64,000 nucleotides of DNA from Ostreococcus mediterraneus (Eukaryota; Chlorophyta; Mamiellophyceae; Mamiellales; Bathycoccaceae), in the NCBI GenBank assembly GCA_012295225.1, contig WMKK01000004.1, positions 485,669 to 549,668 of the forward strand. The letters are read 5' to 3'. The notes beneath the pieces were generated by a model that was not told where the DNA came from, made no database searches, and was given only the letters and a program-made list of their open reading frames with translations. Made by a program: the position numbers and the translations under genes. Below, one piece after another: positions 26,121 through 35,352 of the stretch. Numbering within the stretch: position 1 is the stretch's first letter; every line of letters begins with the position of its first letter.

Positions 26121-27260
26121 TTAGGCAAACATGGCGGCTAATGAGTCCAATGCTATTTTTGTCTCTGTATTCGCGGCGATGTCGTCCTCGTCCGTGAGTG
26201 CAGCTATCGTCGCTCGCGCGTCGGCGATGATTCGCGTCGTCGTCGAGCGTCTGAAATCGTCCACCGCCTTGGGTGATTTTTCAAAGTCGCAGCACCGCGC
26301 GATATCCAATAGCAAGCGCGCCGCCGCCTCTTTCGCGTTGATGTCATCCGATGATAAGCATCCCGCGGCGGCGGTGATCATGTTAAACTCAATAGCACAC
26401 GCCATATTGGCTTCGGATTGAGTGACGACGTGTCGAGCCAAAACGAGCGCCTTGACGCGCACCTTCTCCGAACCTGGATGCGCGATGAGTTTCGCGCACA
26501 GCTGCACGCCTTCTCCGAGTGCGAACGCTTTCTGCGCGTTGGCGTTACCACGAATGAGACACGATAGGGCGTAGAGCGCCTTGGCACGAGCGTTATCGCC
26601 GCCGTCGCGTCGCGCGGCGTCGATGAGCGCCGACATCGCTCCGGCGCCCAACGCGTGCGTCTGCGCCTATATATGCACCAAAAAACACGCATTCAATCGC
26701 AGTCAGTACAACACACGGAATACAAAACATATCGCGTGAACGCAACATACGACGCACACGCCGTCTACGCGCGAGCGCGAGCGTACCTTTTCATGATTTT
26801 GCGTCGTCGTCGCCAACGCCTCCGCCGCTCCCGCCCGTAAACTCTCATGCGGACTCTTCAACGTCGCAATCAGCGGCTCAAACCCCCCAATCGTGTACAA
26901 ATCACCAGCGTTATCCACATTCTCCACGCGCATGGTCAAATCCTCTAATAAAGCCTCGCGACGAGCGAGCTCGTCGTCATCCAACGTCGCCGTCGCGTCC
27001 ACCGCGCGCAACGCCTCCGTCACCTCCTTCATGCGCTCAACCTCATTCACCAACCCGCTCGCCATGGCGTCATAAAACCACTTTCGCTCTTCATCCGTAA
27101 ACGTCCGCACGCCGTCACCATCCCCCGCAGACGTCGTCGCAGAGGACGTTTTCGCACCCTGTGCGATTGACCTATTCACATCATCACGATACCAATCGTC
27201 GTCAGTCGCGCCGTCGCACCGTCGCGCGCGCGCGTCTCTCCGTGCCCGCCGCGTCGCCAT
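26121..27260 (-). CDS. FES1: FES1/HspBP1-like Hsp70 nucleotide-exchange factor (two exons)
   Basis: Two exons: 27260-26787 and 26666-26121, with an intron of 120 bp (26667-26786). It uses a GTACGC donor, an ATATAG acceptor and an ACTGAC branch motif about 35 nt before the acceptor. The join is in phase and yields QNHEK-AQTHALGAG, which matches the armadillo-repeat hinge of FES1. The protein is about 339 residues with a helical N-terminal segment (EERKWFYDAM) and armadillo repeats. FES1 releases ADP from Hsp70. ATGs at 27269 and 27356 are alternative starts. The first 50 residues are Arg-rich and may be a targeting sequence. The stop of the last exon is at 26121. Confidence 0.8.
26667..26786 (-). 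other. FES1 intron, 120 bp
   Basis: Phase-0 intron in the FES1-like gene with donor GTACGC, branch motif ACTGAC near 26697-26708 and acceptor ATATAG. The reading frame without splicing would replace conserved armadillo residues with unrelated text, so splicing is strongly implied. Confidence 0.85.
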
Positions 27261-27380
27261 CCCCCGCATCGTCGTCGTCGTCGTCGCACCATTGCAAGAT
27301 GGCGTTCCAGTTGGGCGTCGCGTCCTGTCCCATGGCGCGCGTCGTTGTGACGTCATTGTCTCGCGCGCGTGTTCCACGCC

Positions 27381-27752
27381 ATGTCGTCGACGCACGCCGC
27401 GCTCAAGCGCGTCGCGCCGCGCGCGGTGGCGATGTACGCGACGCGTGCGACGCGTGCGACGCGTGCGACGCGTGCGATGCGCGTGCGATGCGCGGTGGTG
27501 CGCGCGAGCGGGGATGATGATGACGGCGCACCGAGGGGTGAAGATTTTGGAACGAATCCGCTGACGGGCGAGGCGCTCGAGGCGAAGGGGCAGATGACTG
27601 CCATCGTGACTGGTATCGTGAGCGTTGGATTGGCGGTGGCGTATTTGGGGTTGGTGCAGGTGATGGATTCGAGGGATATGGCACCGCCGCCGCCAGAGGC
27701 GATGGGGGATGGGAGCGCGGAGTTTTTGGCGTCGCTTTCGCGAGGCGAATGA
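27381..27752 (+). CDS. Small plastid membrane protein, unknown
   Basis: Predicted 123 residues from the ATG at 27381; a GTG 12 bp upstream extends the frame but is not a start. The leader is Arg/Ala-rich and contains four tandem copies of ATR (DNA unit acgcgtgcg at 27441-27476), consistent with a plastid transit peptide. Then come acidic residues, a GTNPLTGEALEAKGQ stretch and one membrane helix (VTGIVSVGLAVAYLGLVQVM), followed by a Pro-rich end. I do not recognise the family. It lies head to head with FES1 and tail to tail with the trigger factor. Confidence 0.6.
   Translation: MSSTHAALKRVAPRAVAMYATRATRATRATRAMRVRCAVVRASGDDDDGAPRGEDFGTNPLTGEALEAKGQMTAIVTGIVSVGLAVAYLGLVQVMDSRDMAPPPPEAMGDGSAEFLASLSRGE
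27441..27476. repeat. Four 9-bp tandem repeats (acgcgtgcg)
   Basis: A perfect 4 x 9 bp array in the transit-peptide region of the small plastid protein, keeping the reading frame as repeated ATR. Length variation of such a leader would not disturb the mature protein. Confidence 0.85.
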
Positions 27753-27912
27753 ATGAAAATGAATGAATGACGACGGGGAGATGGTGATCTGCGGTCGTGT
27801 ACTACTACTACTAATAGTGATGCTGGTCGTGGGTACGTGAATACGCAGAATAATATTTGTTTTGTATTACTACTACTTTTCGCGCTCGCTCGCCTGCTCG
27901 CTCGTTCGCGTT

Positions 27913-29460
27913 TTAATCGCGCTTGACTGGCGGTAAAACGGTAATGTTGACGTTTTGTGCTAACCATCTGAACGCGAGCTTGGCTTCTACGGCTTCGGTA
28001 CACTGGCGCCACAACTGATCCTCGTTGTATTCGGTTTGGAATTGGTCAAATTCCTCCTTGGCTTTTTGCACCTCGGCGGCGAGCTCTTCGCCGTCGACGA
28101 CTAAACCTTCAAGCTTGCTCAATTCTTCGCACGCAATCGTACGACGCACGACGCGTTCGATTTCATCCTTTTGCTTGGTGATGAATTCGTTCACCATCTT
28201 TGCCGACGCGAGTTGCTGAAGCGCTTGCGGGGACATCTTCTTTTCAACTTGCATCGCCAAGAGCTGCTCCGAATACATGTCGCGCCCTTGTTCTTCGACG
28301 ACTGAACGCGGAAGCTTCACGTCGCAAATCTCCGCCAACGCATCCACGCACGCCTCATCGGTGGCGCGCTTCAAGTCGAACGCGTACTTAGCCTTGATGG
28401 CTTCCAAAATAGCCGCCTTGGCGTCAGCCATGGTTTTCATACCCGGATAAATTTTCTCCGCCAACGCGTCCGTCTCCTTGGGGTACTCGCGCGCGAACAA
28501 CTCCTTGACGGTCACGGTGAACTTGGCCTTGACACCGCGCACGTAGGCTTGGGGCCAGTCATCAGGGAACACAATCGTGAACGACTTCTTTTCGCCGCTG
28601 AGCATGCCGGTCAAGTTTTCCAACAAGCCCGGAAGCTTAATGTTGCCGTCGCCCGTGTCCAATTGGAACCCGTCTTGCTTCATGCCTTGCAAGGTGTCGC
28701 CATCGGTGCCGTCCTCGTTCACGCGCACGGCGTCGATATCAACCACTGCGGCATCGCCCGGAGTCAACCCACGGTCGGTGGCCACGCGCAAAGTGGACAA
28801 ATCCTTCAATTTATCCAAGAGAAACTTAGCCGCGTCGGCATCCGCCGTCGAATCATCCCCAGGCGACTGCACGGTGACGCTCAACTTTTTGTAATCCCCA
28901 GTAAACTTAATCACCGGGTTCATCTCCACCAACACGTCGTACTTCATCGGTTCCGCCGGAGAGCACATCGGACCAGAGAACGCGTCAAACATCTCGGTGA
29001 AATGCGTCGTAATGCGCTCGCTATCTTGCAACGCGTCCGCCGCAACGAGCCCCATGGCTTCGGGGAGCGAGTTTTGCAACGCCTCCTCCACGCACGCGCT
29101 CGTAAACTCCTTGCGCCCGACGTGATTAATCAGCAACTGCATCGGAATTTTCGCCGTCTGTTTATCACCCTTCTTCGCGGAATTGAACCCAGGAATCGTC
29201 ACCGTATCGTTAAACCCATCCACGACGGCGTCGTAGCACTTTTGCAGCATGCTCTCGGGCACCGTCACCTTGAGCTCCACCGCCCCGTCGGCGGGCTTAT
29301 CAATCTTATCCACGACCACGCCCGAATCCGTGGTCACGGAGGCCATCGCGCGCGTGCACCTCGCGCCGCGCTGGGCGCGCCGGTGCGGCGCCGAGCGGCG
29401 CGACGTGGTGTGCGCGGCGCGCGCCGGCTGCTGGGACACCATCGTCGTCGTCATCATCAT
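27913..29460 (-). CDS. TIG1: Plastid trigger factor
   Basis: Predicted 515 residues from the ATG at 29458-29460; the frame extends upstream to a GTG only. It begins with a plastid transit-like leader, then a ribosome-binding domain (VTVPESMLQKCYDAVVDGF...), an FKBP-like PPIase domain (TPGDAAVVDIDAVRVNEDG...LTGMLSGEKKSF) and a helical C-terminal chaperone domain. Trigger factor binds nascent chains at the ribosome exit. The bacterial ribosome signature GFRxGKxP is altered here to GFNSAKKGDKQTAKIP. Plastid location is inferred from the leader. Antisense frames of up to 318 residues are mirror artefacts of its codon usage. Confidence 0.87.
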   Translation of the reverse strand: MMMTTTMVSQQPARAAHTTSRRSAPHRRAQRGARCTRAMASVTTDSGVVVDKIDKPADGAVELKVTVPESMLQKCYDAVVDGFNDTVTIPGFNSAKKGDKQTAKIPMQLLINHVGRKEFTSACVEEALQNSLPEAMGLVAADALQDSERITTHFTEMFDAFSGPMCSPAEPMKYDVLVEMNPVIKFTGDYKKLSVTVQSPGDDSTADADAAKFLLDKLKDLSTLRVATDRGLTPGDAAVVDIDAVRVNEDGTDGDTLQGMKQDGFQLDTGDGNIKLPGLLENLTGMLSGEKKSFTIVFPDDWPQAYVRGVKAKFTVTVKELFAREYPKETDALAEKIYPGMKTMADAKAAILEAIKAKYAFDLKRATDEACVDALAEICDVKLPRSVVEEQGRDMYSEQLLAMQVEKKMSPQALQQLASAKMVNEFITKQKDEIERVVRRTIACEELSKLEGLVVDGEELAAEVQKAKEEFDQFQTEYNEDQLWRQCTEAVEAKLAFRWLAQNVNITVLPPVKRD

Positions 29461-29845
29461 CGTAAACAACCCCGTGCGCGGCGACTGCGACGCGCGTGCG
29501 TGTGATTCGTGCGGTGCGTCTTGGCGCGAGCGAACACACCGAGGGCGTCGACGCGCGTGCGCGAGTATGCCGCGGCGGACGTCGTCGACGACGGCCACCG
29601 AAGGCGCTGGAAAACCTGAAGCTCGAGAGGGACCCTGTGCGCACGCACGGATACACACATAAAAGTACACAGTTAGAGGGTTGTGATAGTATAGTACGTA
29701 TACGTATGTGTTCTGCCACGAGTTATGCGTATTTTAGTTGCGATGTGAGTGGATATACTCGTAATGTGTATGCGTTGAGGTAGATGAGCTGTTGCTTTGG
29801 ATTCTTTAGCTAAAACAAATCCGTCGGGTCGTTAGGGTTTAGGCT
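29461..29845. promoter_or_regulatory. Divergent intergenic region with telo-box
   Basis: About 385 bp between the trigger factor start (minus) and the AlgH-type start (plus). It holds Arg-rich open frames of no merit. A plant telo-box-like sequence, ttagggtttagg, lies at 29832-29843, 2 nt before the ATG at 29846. Such motifs are known in plant promoters of translation genes; its role here is unknown. Local TA-rich stretches (tagtatagtacgtatacg) lie near 29685-29705. Confidence 0.55.
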
Positions 29846-30862
29846 ATGTGGACGTGGATTTTTCGATGGCGATCGTCGCCACTGTCGCGCACGCCGAGGA
29901 TGATGACGACGTCGACGTCGCGCGCGATCGCATGGGCATTTGTGTGCGCGCGTTCGCATCGCCGCCGCCCCGCGGTGGTGGACGCCGCGGCGCGTCCGAG
30001 ATGGCGAACACACGTAACGACGGCGTCATCGTCATCGTCATCGGGCGATGGGCCCGCGAGTGACGACGCAAAGGATGCCGACGCGCTCGGTGCGCGCGAG
30101 ATTCCGAGCGCGAATTCCAACGCCGAGGATTGGCGCGCGTTTCGTTCGGGCTTGATCGAGCGGGAACGACGCGAGCGACGGGGCGGTGGTGCTGACGAGG
30201 CTGACGATGGGGCGTGCGAGGCTGGGTCCTGGGCGCACGCGTTGCGGCACATTGAACGCGGTTCGGTGTTGCTCGGACCGGATGCTCCACTGTCGTTCGT
30301 TGATGGTGGGATTTGGACGCGGTGCGTACTGTTGATTTTAGGACACGATGATGCGCAGGGTACGACTGGGGTGATTGTGAATCGCGAGTGCACGGATGCC
30401 GAGCGGCCGACGCTGCGAGAGTACGCACCGGAACTCGACTTTAGCAATCCTTTGTTGAGTTCTTTGGCGACGGCGCGGTGTGGATTTGGGGGTCCAGTGA
30501 TGCATGATCAGTATCCGCGATCGCTCGTGGTGTTGAGCGCGAAGGCGTGCGAGGGAGTGACGGTGGAGGTGATGAAGGGACTGTACGTGTGCGACGTCGA
30601 GGCGCTCGCGCGGCAAAAATCAAAGTTGTCCTCGCCCGTGACGCTCACCGCCGAGGACTTGACCGTGTTCGTTGGCTATGCTGGATGGACGCGTAATCAG
30701 CTGGTGGAAGAACTGGAGGATCCGAGATTTTGGACGCTCGCGGCGGCGGACGCGACGCTCTTGCGCGACGCTTTTTTTGACAGCAAATGTATGGGCTCGG
30801 AAGACCACGGCGACGAGGGGTGGATGAAAATTCGCAAGTGCTTCGTCGATATCGATGCGTAA
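29846..30862 (+). CDS. UPF0301/AlgH-family protein (plastid)
   Basis: Predicted 338 residues from the ATG at 29846; ATGs about 60 nt downstream are possible alternatives. After a leader and a low-complexity acidic/Ser region (about 60-110) comes a YqgE/AlgH fold. Landmarks are GSVLLG, CVLLILGHDDAQGTTGVIVNR, the FGGPV block, the GLYVCD segment and VGYAGWTRNQLVEELE. The molecular role of this family is not settled. Plant members are plastid proteins, consistent with the leader seen here. The gene lies convergent with the next one (coiled basic protein) and is preceded by a telo-box. Confidence 0.8.
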   Translation: MWTWIFRWRSSPLSRTPRMMTTSTSRAIAWAFVCARSHRRRPAVVDAAARPRWRTHVTTASSSSSSGDGPASDDAKDADALGAREIPSANSNAEDWRAFRSGLIERERRERRGGGADEADDGACEAGSWAHALRHIERGSVLLGPDAPLSFVDGGIWTRCVLLILGHDDAQGTTGVIVNRECTDAERPTLREYAPELDFSNPLLSSLATARCGFGGPVMHDQYPRSLVVLSAKACEGVTVEVMKGLYVCDVEALARQKSKLSSPVTLTAEDLTVFVGYAGWTRNQLVEELEDPRFWTLAAADATLLRDAFFDSKCMGSEDHGDEGWMKIRKCFVDIDA

Positions 30863-30953
30863 ATCGCGATGACGTGTACCAAGCGCTGGTACTACTCGGG
30901 TGTACAACAAAAATTGATGTGAAATACTACAGTACGACTACGAATACTTACGA

Positions 30954-31442
30954 CTACGACTTCTTCCTCTTCTTCCTCTTCGCTCCACCTCGAGTTCGAA
31001 TACGACGTTTACTTTTACTTTGCTCTACTGTGGCACCACTACCGCCGCCGCCGCCGCCGCTGTCGACGTCGTCGTCGTCGGTACCGGAGAACTCGCCAGT
31101 CGCCGCGAGCGTCGCCGCCGTCGCGCGCTTGCGCTCAGCGTTTTTACGCCTCTCGTTCGCCTCGCGCACGCGTTCAACCTTTGCCTCCTCTTCTGTCTTG
31201 ACTACGCCCGTCCCGGGATCGGCTTTGCGTCGTGCGCCGTCTAAGCGCGCGTTGGCGCTCGTGATGGCGCGCAAAGTGTTCCCGAGGAACGCCACGTTGG
31301 GCCTGAGCTTCGCGGGCGACGCTGTCGACGGCACCGACGTCGATGCCGGGGCATCATCGCGCGCGCCACCGGCCCACGCCGCGAGTTTAGGTGCACCGAG
31401 TGCCGCCATGCGCGCTTGAGCGCGCGCGAAGCCGTCGGACAT
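30954..31442 (-). CDS. Unknown basic nuclear-like protein
   Basis: Predicted 162 residues from the ATG at 31440-31442. It has an N-terminal helical part, a short conserved-looking block (VAFLGNTLRAITSANARL), then a charged coiled stretch (EEEAKVERVREANERRKNAERK), a Gly/Ser/Asp linker and a C-terminal bipartite-like nuclear signal (KSKRRIRTR...KRKKRKK). I do not recognise the family. The FL-N-LRAI-S-N-R pattern suggests a conserved short motif. It is probably nuclear or nucleolar. Confidence 0.55.
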   Translation of the reverse strand: MSDGFARAQARMAALGAPKLAAWAGGARDDAPASTSVPSTASPAKLRPNVAFLGNTLRAITSANARLDGARRKADPGTGVVKTEEEAKVERVREANERRKNAERKRATAATLAATGEFSGTDDDDVDSGGGGGGSGATVEQSKSKRRIRTRGGAKRKKRKKS

Positions 31443-31576
31443 ATCGCTCTCCCGGGGCCACTGCCCCGATGTGAGGCGCGCGAGCGGGTGAAAGAATAGA
31501 TATTAACCGCATCTTTTCTGATGACGCTCCAAAGCTAGTTTAATAGTTTAATACGGGCAAGCAAGTGTAGTGTCGA

Positions 31577-33318
31577 CTAGGAGAAGTACTCCAGGAGCAT
31601 GTTGTTTTCGGGGTGTAAGCCGACGGCGGCGCGGAAAAAGTTTTCCAACATAGCGCGCTGCTTTTGCAGCGCATTGACGAGAGGCATACCTCTGGGTACT
31701 AAAGGCGCCTTACTCCAGTACGACAGCAAAACCGCCACTGGGTGTAAGTGGTGGAAGCAATCCTTTTCGCCATCCGACTCGCACTTGATTTGCACGCGCG
31801 TCAACAACTCGGCTACGAGGCACAAGTCTAAAATGAGCGGCGCCGCGAGGAGCGAATCTTCGCACGTGTTGTGCATCACAATGGTGTTCGAGCCATTCAT
31901 AAAGATACTGCTCGTGTACTCGTCCATCGCGCGCTTGCTATCACCAACGTTGGGGACGTATTTAATCACCACTGTGTGATCGGGTTTTTCTCCAGGGGCG
32001 TATAACAAAGGATTCGAGCGCACCATGTCGTCCACGACGTTTGACTTGGAAATTTCCTTCGATCTAAATGTCTGCGGTGCGCTCAAGTTCAACCCATCAT
32101 TGTTCCCGAGGTGGTTGTAACTCACAATAGACGTCGGCTTGAGACCAGCACCGACGAGGTACTCAACTAACGCAGATTTCATCTTAGTTTGGCCAGTCTT
32201 GAAATCATCGCCGCCGATGATGGATTTTAAACGCAACGACGCCTCCAACACACCAGGAACAAACGTATTTTGCGGGCTACCGTTAATGAAGGGCGTGCGC
32301 TCATCTATGCACGCCAATGCAAATAACGTGCTCGGGCTAATTTCTTCCTCTCCCGCCTTAATGGCGGCGCGCAAGTTTTCCTCGCTGTCGTGCACGCCGG
32401 CGCGCACTTCGGTGTATCGCTCCGTATTGGCTGTCCACAACACCACTACGCTATCAACCCCACTCTTGGCCTTGAAATCACGAATATCCGCACGAATTTG
32501 AGCCATTTGTTGCTCCTTAGTGCCAATGATGACGTTTGTCGCGCGATCGGCTTGATTACTCGCGACAAATTTCGGATCAAAAATACTCGCGCGCGGCGTG
32601 AGACCCTCCATGTGCGGTCTGAGCTGACGTTGTAAATCATAGTCTAAAACCTTCGCCCGCGTCATGGCATCCGCTAAGTTGACGTTACTAATGTCCCAGC
32701 CATCAATGATGATATCGTTTGGGTTTGCCAAAGGCATCAACGACTTAAAAGGCACGTGCACTTCTTCGCCGTTGTAACTCCCGACGCGACACGTCGCGCT
32801 CTGCGTCAGCGAACCCCAATAATTCGGCTTTTGCTCACCATCTCGCGTGCGCCATCGGATGTCAAGTCTATTGGCTAATATCCCACCCGTCAGCGTCGAA
32901 CCGTTATTCCCTCCCCAGCCAACGAGCATGAATCCAACCTTTGGCACCGCGGTTTCCGTGCGAATCACGTACTCGGTCTCTTCGGGTATGAATGAAAACT
33001 TGGACGACCCATTCTCGCCGCTCTTCTTCTCCACACGCGTGTTTTGATACCTACGTCGCGTGCGCATGAATACAACCACACATACTCATCAGTCAGTCCA
33101 TCGTTTCAACCGCACACACCACCGCAGCGACGCCTCCGAAGCGATCGCATCACGTCACCGCGCATCGCAACGCCATCGCGATCGTTCCGCGCGACGCACA
33201 AGACGCACCGTATGGTCGACTCCACGACCTCCACCGCCCCTCGCGCGTCGTCGTCATCCACGGCGACGCATCGACGACGCACGCGCGCGCTCTCGACGTC
33301 GAAATTCGTCACCAACAT
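31577..33318 (-). CDS. INO1: myo-Inositol-3-phosphate synthase (two exons)
   Basis: Exon 1 is 33318-33209, exon 2 is 33050-31577, and the intron is 158 bp (33051-33208). It has a GTGCGT donor, a TAG acceptor and an ACTGAC branch motif about 42 nt before the acceptor. The join is in phase (CG|G) and gives [15 protein letters not shown], matching the family N-terminus ([14 protein letters not shown] versus the usual MFxxxFxVESPxV). The protein is 527 residues, normal for this enzyme. NAD-binding [10 protein letters not shown] and the NHLGNNDG segment are clear. It converts glucose 6-phosphate to inositol 3-phosphate, the first step of inositol lipid and phytate synthesis. An unspliced start at 33067 would lack the conserved N-terminus. 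Confidence 0.9.
33051..33208 (-). other. Inositol-phosphate synthase intron, 158 bp
   Basis: Phase-2 intron with donor GTGCGT, branch motif ACTGAC near 33091-33098 and acceptor ACGTAG. The short in-frame N-terminus of exon 2 (MRTRRR...) is intron-edge text that splicing removes. Confidence 0.85.
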
Positions 33319-34255
33319 CGACGCAAACGACGACGCAAACGACGACGACGCGCACTGCGGACGTCGCGCGACGGCGCGCGCGGACGTCGCGCGACGCCAC
33401 CGAAACACCACACAGCGCGAACGCACGCCACTGTATGCGTGATTTATCGCAACACGGGATTTTCGGAAGTCCACGCGTGCGCCATGCATACGTATTGGAC
33501 GCACATGTATCGCATCAGAGCGCCACACATCGCACGCGCACATGTGCTCTAAAATACCCTTCATCGGTATATATCCACCACAGTACCTTATGTACATACT
33601 ATATACCAAAATCCCTATATATATATGTGTGATACGGTCGTCGCGCGCGCGTACCGTACCACGTTTCCCCGACACGGCGCGTCGCGACGACGACGACGAC
33701 GACGACGACGCGCGCGTCCCAACTCTGCGCGCGCGCGAGTCACATTCACGCGCGCGTCCGCGCGCGATGTCGTCGCACACGACGTCTCACGCCGCCGCCG
33801 AGACGAGACGAGACGAGATCCAGCGCCGCCCCGCCCCCGTCGACGCGACGCGTACGTGTCATCTGGTATACTACGTGTTCATAGAATACACTCTTTTTAC
33901 GCATCTCCTGATGAACCAGGGACCAATGGAAAGGTTCTCTATCGCCATATCGTATAATATACGCCTCATTTTGCTATATAAGACCTCAGCGAATTGCACA
34001 CACTGTATATCGTATTCATGTGGTCTTTGACTACACACACATATATAGGTTAATACAATACCAGGATACGTCTGTGACCATCGACACACGCGCGTGCCTC
34101 GGCGCGAGATGTGAGATCTCGCGGGATTCGCCGCGCGGGATTCGCCGGGCGTCGTACAAGGGTGCGCGCGATGATGGGCGTTCGCATGGCTACACTACGT
34201 GCGACGAGGACGACGACGAGGACGACGACGACGACGCCATTCTCGCACACGCATC
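33319..34255. other. Longest intergenic region, 937 bp
   Basis: Between divergent starts of inositol-phosphate synthase and the light-harvesting gene. Its composition is uneven: GC-rich acg/gac microsatellite near 33685-33711, and AT-rich blocks with several TATA-like stretches (tatatatatg near 33617, tatataagac near 33975, tatatagg near 34042). A ccaatgg motif is at about 33925. I see no gene or RNA. The LHC promoter, probably light-regulated, should be here, but no TATA box is decisive. Confidence 0.5.
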
Positions 34256-35209
34256 ATGTTCGCGCACGCCCGCGTTTTCGCCACCACCGTCGCCCCTCGC
34301 GCGCGCGCCGCGCCCAAGGTGAACACCACCACGCGCGGTGCGGCGTCTGATAACTGGTTCCCGGGTGCGTCGTGCGCGACGTGAGGAAAGAGCGCGATGA
34401 TGATGATGATGATGATGATGATGAGGACGATCGCGCGGGTGTTTGAGTGTTGACTGACGCAAAGGGGTGTGTGTTGTGTTGATAAAGCGCAGGGAGCACT
34501 CGTCCGGCGTACCTTGATGGTTCGTCCCCGTGGTATGTGTTTGTGTGTTGATAAAGCGCGATGCGTGGCGTGGGCGGCGCGGGCGCGAGAGGGACGATTG
34601 CGCTGGCGAAGATATTCGCGCGCGCGAACGCGAGAGAGACAATAGTGACTGACGTGTGCGGTTTTTGTGTGCATGTAATACAGCGACTATGGTTTTGACC
34701 CGCTCAAGCTCGGTGAGAAGCCGGAAAACTTGCAACGCTACCGTGAGGCTGAGCTCATCCACGGCCGCTGGGCGATGATGGGCGTCGCCGGCGTCATCGG
34801 CGTCGAAGTCGCCGGTCAAGGTACGTGGGTCACCGCGCAACCGACGTCTTGGGAACAAACCGCCAAGTACATGGGCATGGAGACCCACGCCAACTTGTTC
34901 GCGGTCATTGGTACCAACTTGTTGTTGGTGGCGTTCGCTGAGTCCGCGCGCGGCGCCGCGAAGGGTACCGACCGCATGTACCCGGGTGGCAAGTTTGACC
35001 CGTTGGGATGGAGCAAGGGTGCTGATTTCGAGACGCTTAAGCGCAAGGAGATTGCCAACGGCAGAGTTGCCATGTTGGCGTTCTTGGGCGTAATGAGCGA
35101 AAACCAAGCGTGCCCGGGTCTCGGCCCGGTTGAAGCGCTCAAGGAGCACATCGCGTCCCCGTGGACCGTCTCCGCGGCGACCAACGCCAACGCCGTCCCC
35201 TTCTTGTAA
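34256..35209 (+). CDS. Light-harvesting chlorophyll a/b-binding protein (three exons)
   Basis: Exons 34256-34364, 34493-34532 (40 nt) and 34684-35209, with introns of 128 and 151 bp. Donors are GTGCGT and GTATGT; both introns carry a TGACTGAC branch motif. Joined, the protein is 224 residues. The join reads [25 protein letters not shown], which is the LHC N-terminal signature. Helix 1 (RYREAELIHGRWAMMG), helix 3 (LKRKEIANGRVAMLAFLG) and the AESARGA region with chlorophyll ligands are present. It is probably a photosystem I-type antenna (Lhca) by the YLDG signature; the subclass is inference. The leader is Ala/Arg-rich (FAHARVFATT). It sits alone in a large intergenic space. Confidence 0.9.
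34365..34492 (+). other. LHC intron 1, 128 bp
   Basis: Donor GTGCGT, acceptor GCGCAG, branch motif TGACTGAC at about 34450-34458. It contains an (atg)n run near 34396-34424. The last 16 bases before the acceptor, tgtgttgataaagcgc, are repeated in intron 2. Confidence 0.85.
34533..34683 (+). other. LHC intron 2, 151 bp
   Basis: Donor GTATGT, acceptor TACAG, branch motif GACTGAC at about 34647-34653. It contains a second copy of tgtgttgataaagcgc at about 34544-34559, directly after the 40-nt exon. Confidence 0.85.
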
Positions 35210-35352
35210 TCGCGTCGTCTGGCGTTCGTCACGAGATGTATGTGACGGTTCCACACTTTTTCGATTTACCACCTCACTTTTGTAATGCGACGTAAAACCG
35301 CGCGTTATAAATCACTCATCCATTGTTTTAAAACGCCGCGACGCTCGAGCAG

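Noticed and set aside
28549-29505. 318-residue plus-strand frame with His/Arg-rich text
   Set aside because: It lies antisense to the trigger factor and has no domain. GC-rich codon use keeps the opposite frame open.
33106-33780. 224-residue minus-strand frame as a gene of its own
   Set aside because: Only its [14 protein letters not shown]...TIR part is coding, as exon 1 of inositol-phosphate synthase. The rest is intergenic or intronic.
34365-34683. Direct splicing of LHC exon 1 to exon 3
   Set aside because: With the GTGCGT donor the join is out of frame. The alternative GTCGTG donor gives a join without the expected YLDG signature, while the microexon model restores it.
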